64,000 nt of DNA from Dillenia suffruticosa (taxonomy: Eukaryota; Streptophyta; Magnoliopsida; Dilleniales; Dilleniaceae), in NCBI GenBank assembly GCA_033439265.1, contig JAVTVX010000010.1, positions 27,517,056 to 27,581,055 on the forward strand. Reading direction: 5' to 3'. The notes below the pieces were generated by a model. The model made no database searches. It had not been told where the DNA came from and saw only the letters and a list, made by a program, of their open reading frames with translations. Shown in pieces: positions 10,816-23,235 of the stretch (position 1 is the stretch's first letter; every line of letters starts with the position of its first letter). A program made the position numbers and the translations under genes.

Positions 10816-12166
10816 AAGAACAGTTACCAGTATCACTAGAAAGATGTTCGGGAGGTTTGCAAGCTCATTCTAGTGGTGTTGCTAATCTACCAAGCCTGGA
10901 ACCTGCCAATGAGCAAAGAAGAATATATCTTTCAGTATTAACAACAAAACATAGACTAAGAACTGAAATATGAAATCACAATAAGAAGAAGTTGTATTTA
11001 TTATTTCTACATTGCAATTCAATTTTCCTTAATTTAAACAAGTTCCCGTTTCAAATAATGCAACTTATCTTATTTTTCTACTTAAGATTTACAGAATTGA
11101 ACATGGGTAAAAATCACAAATTTAACAAAATCCTTAGATGACAGCTTTGTTTCATTAGATTTACAAGGTCAAGTTTACTGTGGAATGCAATTCTAGTAGA
11201 GATTAAACAAGCAAGCAAAAGGATACATCCTACAAAATCCAATGATTGACCAGGAAAGTGTAGCATTATACCGATCTATCTACATCTTCAATGCTAATTA
11301 GGCACCCACCTCATTCTATTTACCTAAATTCAACTCCAACAAAAGTACCTTTCAAAATACATATATACATATATCATTGCAAGGTTGAAGAGAATCTATA
11401 TTTTTATGCAAGTGTGTGTATTTATGCACCACATGGGATAAATCCACTTTAAAGGGTGCCATACATTCAAGTTGAAAGAAGAGATGCAACTCATTGAGCA
11501 GTTTACCAGGAGACCTGAATTATACTTCCTAAACAAGAAACGGCATCCAATCAGCCAGTTGACCTTGTAATCACCATAGGGGAAGTCAACTTATCTATTT
11601 CTATTACATGACACAAAGAAAAAGAGAATATGGGAGTTCGTAGACAGGAACTTGCGAGAAAAAATTTGCTGTTTGATCCCCCTTGTGAGTTATTTAAATG
11701 AATGGGCAATCATCCTTGGGTCGAGAATCAGCTACTGGCCTATCACCATTCACTGAGATTGTTCTGTGCCCTTGGCTGAGAAGCACCACATTTATCCAGC
11801 TCACTTATATCCTGGTTCCTGGGAGAAGTCTGAAATGGGGATGTGCAGCCGGCCACAGGGTCACTAGGATTAGAGGCTCTATGATTATTTATAAGAGGCA
11901 TGATGTCTGGAACTTGAGGAGTTCCATTAATTTCTGATTGGAGAACGCGAATGAAGGCTGATTTTTCAGCTGTCCGTGAGCTTTTCAAGCCTGACTTCAC
12001 CTCTTCTGATCCTGCTGTGAAACTGGGTTGCAAGTTTCGGCTCTCTCTCTAGAGTGTCCCCACTAGAAAGGTAGTGTGGGAATGAGTTAGCGCTTCCTCT
12101 CTGGCATAAAAAAGTATCGGTCAATGAGTTTTAAGTAAGTGACACCAATTTCCCTCTTACTATGAA
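10816..12166. other. Upstream region of the right CBL4 copy, no recognised gene
   Basis: AT-rich flank with pyrimidine/purine tracts. It contains one uncharacterised minus-strand reading frame (see 11743-12033) and nothing else coding. The CBL4 promoter should lie just above 10,815 but no clear TATA element decides a start. Confidence 0.45.
11743..12033 (-). CDS. Unassigned 96-aa reading frame, possibly an exon remnant
   Basis: The frame is open from MQPSFTAGSEEVKSG to the stop after RAQNNLSEW. Composition is balanced (Ser/Pro/Asn-rich, few of the Lys/Ile/Phe runs of random AT-rich DNA), which makes it look like a piece of real, probably disordered, protein. No domain or family is recognised. 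It could be the last exon of a neighbouring gene truncated by the element boundary at 12,167, or a chance frame. Confidence 0.25.
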   Translation of the reverse strand: MQPSFTAGSEEVKSGLKSSRTAEKSAFIRVLQSEINGTPQVPDIMPLINNHRASNPSDPVAGCTSPFQTSPRNQDISELDKCGASQPRAQNNLSEW

Positions 12167-12479
12167 CTAGGAGGTGTACATCGCGTATTGCGCGGTGTAG
12201 AGTTTTGATTTTGATTACAAAATAAAGAGAGTTGCCCAACGTGATTTTGCTGACCCACAACGTGATTTTGCATTTTGGAGAGCCAGAAGGTGATCTACGT
12301 TTGGCAGAACCACATGTGATATATTTGAATATGTATATTTAGATATTTGAGATTGGATTGAAATATTAAATTGAAACAGAATGTGATAATATTAAATAAT
12401 AAACCAAAACTAAATTATTATTTAACTATAGAGTTTTTAAATTAGAGTTTTAATTTTTAAAGAATCTTTATCTATCTAA

Positions 12480-13390
12480 AACTTTTACTTTAATAGTTTT
12501 AATTTTTGTCTGTGTCTAACTAAAAGTTTTAAAAATTGGAGTTTCAAATAACATGTTAATCGTAGAATAAAATATAAAAATATTAAAAAATAAACCAAAA
12601 CTAAAACCTATAAATATGAATATGAAATTTAAAATTTTATAAGAATAAAAGTATTTAAATATTTAATTTAAATATATAGATATTTATTTAAAATTAAATA
12701 AATTATATATTAAAAAAATCATATCCGAAAAAAAATTATCTGTGTAATGTTATGTTTAAACGACATAATTGTTTTTTAGTGTTTGTATATTCCTTGTTTT
12801 TTTTTTATTTTTTGGGTCTTTTTTTTCTATATAGAGGGAGACGTGACAAAAGGTAGTTTGTAGTGTACGTGGTGTGCGTGCTTTATATTAAAAATTATAT
12901 ATTTAATCTGTTAATTTTTATTCTTATACAGTTTCAAATGATAAAAATATTTATAAGTCTATTTAAATAAAAATATTAATAATTTTGTTTTGGTTCATCA
13001 TTTAATATTTTCACATTTCATGTTATAATTTCATATTTTATTTAAATAAATATCAAATATCCAAATAAATTATTTTTAATATTATAAAAAATTGAATATT
13101 GGAATAATAAGGTGGTACGTAGAACCACAAGGTTTTGGTACGCAGAACGACATGGTTATGCTATTATTCCCCGTCAAAAAGCAAAACCTTTTTAATCTTC
13201 CAAAATATTATTATTATTTTTAAAATACCCGAAAACATATTTTTTATTTTGTTTATGGTTGTGATGGTGTAAATTTTTGAGAAATCACATCTAAATGATT
13301 TAAAAAAGTTTAAATTCGATTTGTTTCTATAAAATAAATATAGTTTTTCTTTTTTATAAATATTAAATCTTTTCAAAAAAAAGTGAAAGA
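12480..13390 (+). repeat. AT-rich segment, copy 1 of a direct duplication
   Basis: Matches 13,850-14,710 in the same order at an offset of about 1.36-1.4 kb. The GC-richer landmarks are GACATAATTG near 12,760, CTATATAGAGGGAG..GTGACAAAAGG near 12,827-12,855 and TGGTGTAAATTTTTGAGAAATC near 13,265. No coding capacity. Confidence 0.75.
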
Positions 13391-13849
13391 TTATTAAAAA
13401 CCATAATATGGTAGATATTCTTATAATTATAATTTTTATAGATTGCATTTTTAGGTTAGCTAATATTTAAATATTTATCTAATATTAAACATTCTAAATT
13501 TAAATTAAAAAGACATGGACATAACATGTATAACGTTAATATTGGTGTGAAATAAAAAATACATAAATATTAATTTGAAATCATAATATTTAATAATTTA
13601 ATTCTAAAAAATAAATAAATATTAATATTTAATTTAAGGTTTGTAAAATATAAAAATACAAAAAATAATTTAGTTATTTAAAGATTTCATATAATAAATC
13701 AAATATTCTTTTGGTAGACATTACATATGAATTCGTGTCAATCAATTTATATATAAGTTATCTAATTTTATAAATTTTACCTATAGTTAACTATGAAGTT
13801 TTTAAATTATAGTTTTGATCTTTTAAAGAATTATTGTCTATATAAAATT

Positions 13850-14710
13850 TTTACTCTAATAGTTTTAATTTTTGTCTAACTAAAAGTTTTTAAAATTGAA
13901 ATTTCAAATAAAATGTTAATCGTAATATAAAATATAAAAATATTAATAAATAAAACAAAACTAAAACTTATAAATATAAATATGCAATTTAAAATTTTAT
14001 AAGAATAAAAAATTTAAATATTTAATTTAAATATACAGATATTTATTTAAAATTAAATAAATTAAATATTAAATAAATTATATCTGAAAAAAAATTATCT
14101 ATATAATGTTATGCAATGTTATGTTTAAACGACATAATTGTTTTTGGGTGATTATATATTCATTTTTTTTTATTTTTCGGGTCTTTCTTTCTATATAGAG
14201 GGAGGCGTGACAAAAGGTAACTTATAGTGTGCATGGTGTACATGCTCTGTATTAAAAATTATATATTTAATTTGTTAATTTTTATTCTTATAAATTTTAA
14301 ATGATAAAAATATTTATACGTTTATTTAAATAAAAATATTAATAATGTTGGTTTTGTTCATCATTTAATATTTTAATATTTCATATTATAATTTTATATT
14401 TTATTTAAATAAATATCAAATATCTAAATAAATTATTTTTAATATTAAAAAAATTGAATATTTGAATAACAATGTGGTACACAGAACGACATTGTTCAGC
14501 TATGTAGAGCCACATGATTCTGCTATACAGAGTCTCATGGTTCTGCTATGCAGAACGACATGGTTCTGCTATACAGAACTTCATGATTCTGTTATTTTTT
14601 AATCTCTCAAAATATTATTATTATTTTTAAAACACCCAAAAATATTTTTCTTTATTTTGTTTAGAGTTGTGATAGTGTAAATTTTTTAGAAACCACATTT
14701 ATATGATTTC
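13850..14710 (+). repeat. AT-rich segment, copy 2 of a direct duplication
   Basis: Second copy of 12,480-13,390. It carries the same landmarks (CTATATAGAGGGAG near 14,191, GACAAAAGG near 14,210, AGTGTAAATTTTTTAGAAACC near 14,670). CAGAAC/GTTCTG motifs have been added at 14,475-14,595 where copy 1 has only two short GCAGAACGAC/GTAGAACC motifs near 13,115-13,150. Confidence 0.75.
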
Positions 14711-15420
14711 AAATATAGAACCACCAAACTTCAAATCACAAGGAATGAGATATATCATTTATTTCAAATATTTTTTTATATTTTTGGCTAATTATATATT
14801 TTTTTAATAAAAATATTAGTAGTTCTGTACTATGCAAAATCACAAAATAGTTCTGTATTATGCAGAACCACCAAACTTTGAACCACATGGAATGAGCAAA
14901 AGCAAAATGTAAAAATATTAAATAATAAAGCAAGGTATACTATTCAATTCGTTAAAATAGTTTCAATAGTAAAATATCTAAGTACTAATATTTAGAAATT
15001 TTGAAATCTTAAATTTCAAAATATTATATTTTAGTATTATAAAATTATAATTTTATTCGTATTATAATACTATAGTATTTTTGCTATATGCAAAAATATT
15101 TTGTATATAATAAAAGAATCTATATAATATCTTTTCTTATCTTTATTATAATCGGTTTTGTTTTAAAAATATCTTAAAATATTTTTCATTTAATATTTTC
15201 ATAATTATAACTTTTGCATTAATATAATATTATAGTAAACTTATTATACGTCATCAATTTCAAATATTTTTTATATTAAGCGTAATGATTTATTTTTAAT
15301 AAAAATATCGATAGTTCTGCTTTATGTAGAACCATAAAATAATTCCGCACTTTATAGAATTACATTATATCTATGCCATGCAAAATAACAAAGTTCTGCG
15401 CTATGCAGAACTACCAAGCA

Positions 15421-15459
15421 GTGCTGCACTATGCAGAACAGTTCTGCATAGTGCAGAAC
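15421..15459. repeat. 39-bp near-perfect palindrome
   Basis: Two arms of 19 bases (15421-15439 and 15441-15459) are complementary at all but one position around a single A. The inner arms are GCACTATGCAGAAC and GTTCTGCATAGTGC. It is the best-preserved instance of the GTTCTG..CAGAAC family in this block and could extrude a cruciform or form a stable RNA hairpin. Confidence 0.85.
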
Positions 15460-15949
15460 TATCAATGCGGAACCACATAAAATGACTACAACTATAATGT
15501 TAAAAGTAATCTCAGACACGAAATATTTAAATATTAATATCTTCATATTTAAAATTTTGACAGAATTTGAAATTACAGTTCTGTATTTTGGTAGTTCTGC
15601 ATTAGATCCACATGTAATCCTATACCTTGGCAAGCTCTATAAATTGGTAGTTCTGTACAAGCATAAGTTTCTGGGTTGGAGGAAAAGGCTATCATTTTTA
15701 AGAGAACATTGAAAATAGAATCCATCATAGAGAGTATAGGTGTTCAAGATAAAATCATTATAGCAATGTTAAAATTGTCCATCTCTCCACACCTTAACGA
15801 AACTATAGGAAAATCCAACCAAACAAGGCAAAGGTATGAGAAAAAATTTGGCAAAGAATCAAGTACAGAAATAGTAACAGTTGCAGATATTAATCATCAT
15901 TCTCAAGAAAAACTCATCAAGTTATGAAAAAATTTACAAAAAACAACAA

Positions 15950-17010
15950 CTCAACATAGGAGTGTGGACTAAATTTCTATTCTTTTTCTAAAAAAGGGAT
16001 GCAGACATATATAACAAAAGCAAAAGCCAGAATCAATGTGACAACTAAATCTCTCAGGTAAAACACAAAGAAAATATCTATCTATTGTGAGGTCAATATA
16101 GCATCACAGAGAGAAACTTACTTCTAAGAGTTACACGTTTATTGGAATGGATACTGTATACATCTTTTTCCAAATATCCATAATATATTCTCTTGGGACA
16201 CCTCCATAATTTAGAAGAGCAATCAGATGCCGGGACAGAATTTGTTAGATATTATGGAAGCTATAATTTCTTCTAAATTAATTTAAATATTAAAATATTT
16301 TTTAGTATTAAAAATAATTTCAAACGTGAAATATTTAAATATTAATATTTAGATATTTAAAATCTGAATATAAATTTAAATTGTAGTATAAAATGTAAAA
16401 ATATTAAACAAACTGATAAATATTTTTATGTAATCTAAAACTGTATAAGAATAAAAAGATTTAGATATTTATTTTTAATATCTGGATATTTATTTAATAT
16501 TAAATATATTATATTAAAATAAGAAAAGTATTTGTTTAATTTTATATTTGTATATATTTAAATATAAGTTCTGTTACGTAGGAAAACTTCAAAATTCTGC
16601 TATGTAGCAGAACTACATAGGTCTGTTAAATAGCAGAACAATGAAGTTTTGCTATAGTTCTGTTACATAGCAGAACTATGAAATTCCGCTATAGTTCTAC
16701 TACTTAACAGAACTATATAGTTCTGCGAAATAGTAGAACTATAATGTTCTGTTAAGTAGTAGAATTTCATAGTTCTATGTGTTCGTCAATAATTTTTTTT
16801 TTTTTTGGTAAAATTTTGTAAAACTTTTGAATGACAATCCACTGGGCTCATACAGTAAGAAATTTTTAAATTTTTTGGGATTTTAATTTTGCTTTTATTT
16901 TTCAGCTTAAGTTTGAGTATCAATGAAGATAAATTTTTAATCTTATGAAATTTAAATTGGTTTTTTAAATTTTCTTAAATGTCATTTCTAAAAATCTTTT
17001 TTTTTTCTGT
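15950..17010 (+). repeat. Segmental duplication, copy A (with a short CAGAAC array)
   Basis: Begins AACATAGGAGTGTGGACT and matches 18,887 onward, including AAAATATCTATCTATTGTGAGG and CTTACTTCTAAGAGTT. The shared order continues through AT-rich DNA, a CAGAAC array at 16,565-16,785 (about 220 bp) and a closing block with GGCTCATACAGTAAGAA near 16,845. No gene content. Confidence 0.8.
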
Positions 17011-18886
17011 TCTTACCTCACTCCATATTAATTTTTTCTTTTCGATATATTTGAATGATATCATTGAATTATTTTTTATTAATATCAATAAAATTTGAAA
17101 TTAAGGATTTTAAATAGAAAATAATAACATAATAATAAATTGATTAAAATAATTAAATAATTAAAATAAAATAATATTAAATTAGACATCAAAAAAGAAA
17201 TTAAAGAATTAAAAAAAAGAAACAAATCCAGCGATCAAGAAAAAAGAAAAAGAAAAGTAAAGATTTGACCCAAAATTGTCATTGTTTAGGATATATATGT
17301 GTATAACAAATTAATTATAAAACTTATAAAATCAAGTTTCTCAGGCAAAATGATTTTTTACTTTTTTGTTTTAGTTAAAATATGTCTCCAAAAATAGGAA
17401 TTGATCTTTGTAATATTAAAAACATTAATATGAAAATTTTTTAATATTAAAATTGTAACTTGCTAGCGGCGGTAGATACATATAACAAATTTTTTAATAT
17501 TTTAATATCATATATTTAATATTAAATAAATATTTAAATATTTATTATTTCTATAAAATTTTAAATTAAATAATAATATTTATAATTTTACTTAAATTAA
17601 ATTATTCAATAATAGAGTTATAGTTTATTATCTAATATTTTAATATTTTATATTACAATTTAATATTTTTTTTTAAATATAAAATATCTAAAAATTAATA
17701 TTTAAATAATTGATATTTAAATTATTATTTAATATTATATAAATATTTAAAAATATTACCCTTCATCTATTTGAACCTTTTGCCTATCACGTTGTGGTTC
17801 TGCTAAACGCAAAATCTCATTGTCGTTCTGTAAAGTGCAGAACGACCTTGTCATTATGTAACTATAGGACTACACTTTTTTATTTGTTTAAAATAATGGC
17901 ATTATTGTAATATTGATAGTTTTTCAATTTTGTACAATATTAGTTTTTTTATTTTTTTTCTACTTTCAGTAGTTCTGTGGTTTCGCAGAACTACTACCCA
18001 TTTTTTTATTTTGTTAGTAATTTTTTATAATGGGTATATAATATTGTGTAAGATACCCATATTTTTAAATCTCTTCTAAGAAAAGAAAGGGATCTATTAA
18101 GGATAGTGAGCGCACATATTTTCATTGTTCTGCTTAAAGTATTATGTGTAACTGTGTAAATTTGGGCATGTATAGTGCTGATTTTACAATGTGTGTTTTT
18201 CTTTTCTTCTTTATACATAAAAAAAAATATATTTTGCCTTTAGAATTATCTATAACTCCTTCAGATTGCTTCTGTTCCAAGCCTGTAAGGATTAATTAGG
18301 TGCCCATGTTTTCATATGTCTATAGGAGCTCGAAAAACTATTGGCAGATCAACAAAAATAGATAAATCTTATTAAATATTTCATACCCACCTAAGAGATA
18401 AAGAATATGATTCAGGAATGACAATAAGGAATAAAATTAAATATGGAAAGATGTACATGGCAAACGTTTTATTTTATTTAATGTTTATTTTTAAACTGAA
18501 ACGACATTGTGGAACGAACTACATAGGTTGGTATTGATTTCAGAAAGCAAGCCCAATTTTAGCTGCACTCAGTTTTTTTTTTATTTTTATTTTTTGCTAT
18601 GCAGATGTTAGTCACATACTACCATACATATATGTACAACTTTTCAGTTGGGTATGTTGGTACTAATTGGTGGACTGTTGTAAAATTCCAGAGATGTTAA
18701 CATAGGTTATAAGTATTTATGAGATGAAAATATTAATTGGGAAGAAATTATAATATAATAAACCTCCGGTGTTATTGCCACATCACATGTTATTATATCT
18801 TGCTCTTTGTTATAAAGGGTCATGTATATCGGAACAAGCAATTTAAATGCACATCATGTTTGCCTTTCTGCTTGCTAAGAACCAAT
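17011..18886. other. AT-rich spacer between the two segmental copies
   Basis: Very AT-rich with isolated GC-richer islets carrying CGTTGTGGTTCTGC and GTGCAGAACGACC (17,790-17,850) and GTTTCGCAGAACTAC near 17,980. No coding frame stands out. Confidence 0.5.
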
Positions 18887-21185
18887 AACATAGGAGTGTG
18901 GACTCAATTTCTATTCTTTTTAGAAAAAGGGATGCAGGCATACATAACAAAAGCAAAAGTCATAGTCAATGTGGTAAAACACAAAGAAAATATCTATCTA
19001 TTGTGAGGTCAATATAGCATCATAGAGAGAAACTTACTTCTAAGAGTTGCACGTTTATTGGAGTAGATACTGTACGCATCTTCCAAAACATTGTTTGAAT
19101 TACTGCTTGATATCTTCTAGTCTAGATAAACTATAAAAGTGTAGCAGAGTTATGAATCATAGAATTTAAAACTATATTGGTTCATCATTAGAAATATGAA
19201 AGTCTAATAGAAATATGAATTATGAAAGTCCAGCAGAACTATGAATTATGGAATGCAAAACTATATAGTCCAACATAGTCCAGTAAAAGTATGAAAATTT
19301 AGTAGAACTGTGAATAATGAACGTCGAGCAAAACTACATATAAATCATTTAAAAAAATTTAAATTGTATTTTTTTTTCTGGAAAACAAATATAAATTTGC
19401 TTTTTTTTTAAACAAAATCTTTTAGAATTGTGATAATGAATAAAATATTATGGAATCTATAATCTTTTCTAAATTCATTTAAATATTAAAATACTTTTTA
19501 ATATTAAAAATAATTTCAAATGTGAAATATTTAAATATTAATATTTAGAAATTTAAAATTTGAATATAAATTTAAATTGCAATATAAAATGTAAAATTAT
19601 TAAACAATAAATTAAAACAAGCTGATAAATATTTTTATGTAATTTAAAGCTACATAAGAATAAAAATATTTAGATATTTAGTTTTAATACTTGAATATTT
19701 ATTTAACATTAAATATATTATATAAAAATAAGAAAAATATTTGTGTAATTTTATATTTAAATATGTTCAAAAATATAAGTTCGGTTACGTAAAAAAAGTT
19801 CATAATTTTGCGATATAGTAGAGCTATGTAGTTCTGCTACATAACAGAACCATGTAGTTCCGCTACATAGCAGAACCATGTAGTTCCGCTACATAGCAGA
19901 ACCATGTAGTTCCGCTACTTCACTACATAACAGAACCATGTAGTTCCGCTACTACATAGCAGAACCATGTAGTTCCGCTACTACATAGCAGAACCATGTA
20001 GTTCCGCTACTACATAGCAGAACCATGTAATTCCGTTATTTAGCAGAACCATATAGTTTCGCTACTACATAGCAGAACCATGTAGTTCCGCTACTACATA
20101 ACAGAACCATGTAGTTCCGCTACTACATAGCAGAACCATGTAGTTCCGCTACTTCGCTACATAGCAGAACCATGTAGTTCCGCTATATAGCAGAACCATG
20201 TAGTTCCACTACTACATAGCAGAACCATGTACTTCCGCTATATAGCAGAACCATGTAGTTCCGCTACATAGCAGAAGCATGTAGTTCCGCTAATACATGG
20301 CAGAACCATGTAGTTCCGCTACATGGCAGAACCATGTAGTTCCGCTACATGGCAGAACCATGTAGTTCCGCTACATGACAGAACCATGTAGTTCCGCTAC
20401 TACATAGCAGAACCATATAGTTCCGCTACATGGCAGAACCATGTAGTTCCGCTACATGACAGAACCATGTAGTTCTGCTATTACATAGCAGAACCATATA
20501 GTTCCGTTACTACATAACAGAACCATGTAGTTCCGCTACATAGCAGAACCATGTAGTTCCGCTACTACATAGCAGAATCATGTAATTCCGCTACTACATA
20601 GCAGAACTATGTAGTTCCGTTACATAGTCGAACCATGTAGTTCCGCTATATTGCAGAACCATGTAGTTCCGCTATATAGCAGAACCATGTAGTTTCACCG
20701 CTACATAGTCGAACCACGTAGTTCCGCTACATTGTCGAACCATGTAGTTCCGCTATATAACAGAACCATGTAATTCCGCTACTACATAGCAGAATCATGT
20801 AGTTCCGCTACATAGCAGAACCATGTAGTTCCGCTACATAGCAGAATCATATAGTTCTTCTACTACATAGCAGAACCATGTAGTTCCGCTACATAGCAGA
20901 ACCATGTAGTTCCGCTACATAGCAGAACCATGTAGTTCCGCTACATAGCAGAATTTCATAGCTCTCTGCATTATTTGATAAATTTTTTTTAGGGGCTAAA
21001 TTTTGTGAAGATTTAGGATGACAACCCAGTCGGCTCATATAATAAGAATTTTTTTTAATTTTTTGTGATTTTAATTTTGCATTTATTTTTTATTTTTCAA
21101 TTTAAGTTTGTATATGAATAGAAATAAGTTTTTAATCTTATGAAATTTTAATTTATTTTTAAAATTTTCTCAAAGATCATTTTTA
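18887..21185 (+). repeat. Segmental duplication, copy B (with the expanded CAGAAC array)
   Basis: Matches 15,950-17,010 in order: the ACATAGGAGTGTGGACT start, the TATCTATTGTGAGGTC block, AT-rich middle, array, then GGCTCATATAATAAGAA near 21,033. It differs by an insert of roughly 350 bp at about 19,090-19,440 and by an array about five times longer. Confidence 0.8.
19801..20953. repeat. Tandem array of 26/29-bp self-complementary monomers
   Basis: About 40 units of consensus CCATGTAGTTCCGCTACATA followed by GCAGAA (26 bp). A common 29-bp variant has an extra ACT before ACATAG. The core GTTCCGCTACATAGCAGAAC pairs with itself at 16 of 20 positions, the rest being C-A or, on the other strand, G-T wobbles, so every monomer can fold. 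Substitutions are scattered between monomers (TATATAG, ACATGGC, ACATAGTCG), suggesting local amplification. Monomer length is not a multiple of three and no frame stays open. Confidence 0.93.
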
Positions 21186-23235
21186 AAAAATATGAAAGTT
21201 TGTCAAAAAAAAAATATTTCCTTTGTTTTAAACATCATATATTTCAAATGTTTTTTATATTTTTAATATAATTATAAAATTTTTTATTTTAAAAATGAAA
21301 AGAAAGATTTTCAAATATTTTTTAACTTAATATTTTTATAATTATAATTTTTATAAATTGTAATTCTACCATACACATTTTTTAAATATTTAAATATTCA
21401 TTTAACATTAAATATATTAAATTAAAATGAAAAACACATCATTATAATATTAATATCTTTGTAAAATTAAAAAAATATAAACATTAATTTGCAATTATAA
21501 TATTTAATAATTTAAGTTGAAAAAATATAAGAATTTTTTTGTTGAAAAAATACAATATTTTTTTAATGCAAAAAGTGATTGCATCTGGGTTCGAACATGA
21601 GACGCAATTTGATTGTTCTGCACTATGCACACAGAGCAATGAAGTTTTGCTCATGCAGAATGAACTTTTGCGTTGCAGAACTTAGTTCTGTATGACTGCA
21701 GAGCCGTAGAACTTTGTAGTTCTATAGTGCACTATGCATAGCTTAATTGTGCAGTGCACTATGTCCATTGTTTTTCCTTTTTCATTCTCATTTGTTTAAA
21801 TTCGATCTAAATATCCTAAATTAAAATAAAAAAATATCTGTATAATATTAATATATGTGTAAAATCTAAAATATAAAAAAAATGAATGTTCTGAGGGGAT
21901 AAATTATAAAAAATATCTAAAATATTTATAATATCTTAGTTGATGAATTATTTTTTTTAGATGGGTTACATTATAATATTTTGAATTCTGCATTGCACAA
22001 CATGGTTCTTTTAGCAGAATTATTCTGAATTACGTTTTTTTTAGTAAAACTATTTCTTTAGCAGAACAATGCAAAACCATGTTGTTCTACACCAGGCAGA
22101 ACCACATGGTTCTGCGTGGTGCAGAATCATACCGTTTTGTATTGTGCAGAACCACATGGTTCTTTTAGCAAAAGTACTTTTGAAAAAATTTTTTTAGCAG
22201 AACTATTTTCTTTTTTTTTAATGACATTACATAACTACTTTTTTTTTTGTTGCAGAATTACATTTTTTTTAACGTACTTAATTACAGAACTACTTTTTTT
22301 TTTGTAGATAATTTTTTTAACGGTATCACAAAACCCCTTTTTTTCGTATCAGTTCTACTTTTTTTTTTTAATATATCTAACCACAAAACCACAGAACTAC
22401 AATTTTTTAAACATACCTAACTACAGAACTATATAGAACTATTATTTTTTAATAAAACTATTTCTTTAAAAACATAACCGACAGCATATCCAACAACAGA
22501 ATTACAAAAATATTTTTTTTAACATACCAAACTATATAACTATTCTTTTTTAACAGAACAACTTTTTTTTTAAAGGCGGTACAAAACTCCTTTTTTTGAA
22601 CATACGTATCTACAAAACCTATTTTTTCTTGCAGAACTACTTTTGAACTATTTTTTTTAGTAGAACTATTTTTTTAATGGGATTACAGAACAATTTTTTT
22701 TTTTGTAGCAGAAGTCTTTTTTTTTTCGAACATACTTAACTACAGAACTATTTTTTTTAATGGCATAACATAAATATTTTTTTAACAGAACTATTTCAAT
22801 TTTTTTTTAACATACCCAACCACAAAACTTTTTTTTTTTAATATACCTAATGGAAGAACTATTTTTTTTTAGCAAAACAATCTTTTTTTAGCATAACAAT
22901 ATAGTTCTGCACGGTGCAGAACAATATCGTTTTGTCTTTTAGTAAAACTATTTTGAACTTTTTTTTAGCAGAATAATTTTTTTTAGTAGCATTACAAACT
23001 ACTTTTTTTTGTTGTAGAATTACCCTTATTTTTAAACATACCAAACTACAGAACTATTTTATTTTTTAACAGCATTACAGAACTACTTTTTTTTCATATC
23101 AAACCTATTTTTTTTTTCAACATATCTAACTACAAAACTACAAAACTACTCTTTTTTTTGAACATACAGAACTACAGAACCACAGAACTACATTTTTTAA
23201 GAGAACTATTTTTTTTTGAAAATATAGCCGACAAT
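21186..23235. repeat. T-tract / CAGAAC interspersed degenerate repeats
   Basis: From about 21,590 the DNA alternates CAGAAC or ACAGAACTA words with T-runs of 7-10 and phrases such as ACATACCTAACTACAGAACT. Short open frames here arise from the repeats and do not look like genes. A cluster of pairs (GTTCTGCACTATGCAC, AGTTCTATAGTGCACTATGC) sits at 21,615-21,765. Confidence 0.7.

Noticed and set aside
19801-20953. CRISPR-like regular short repeats
   Set aside because: The units are contiguous, near-palindromic satellite monomers without unique spacers, in plant nuclear DNA with no cas genes.
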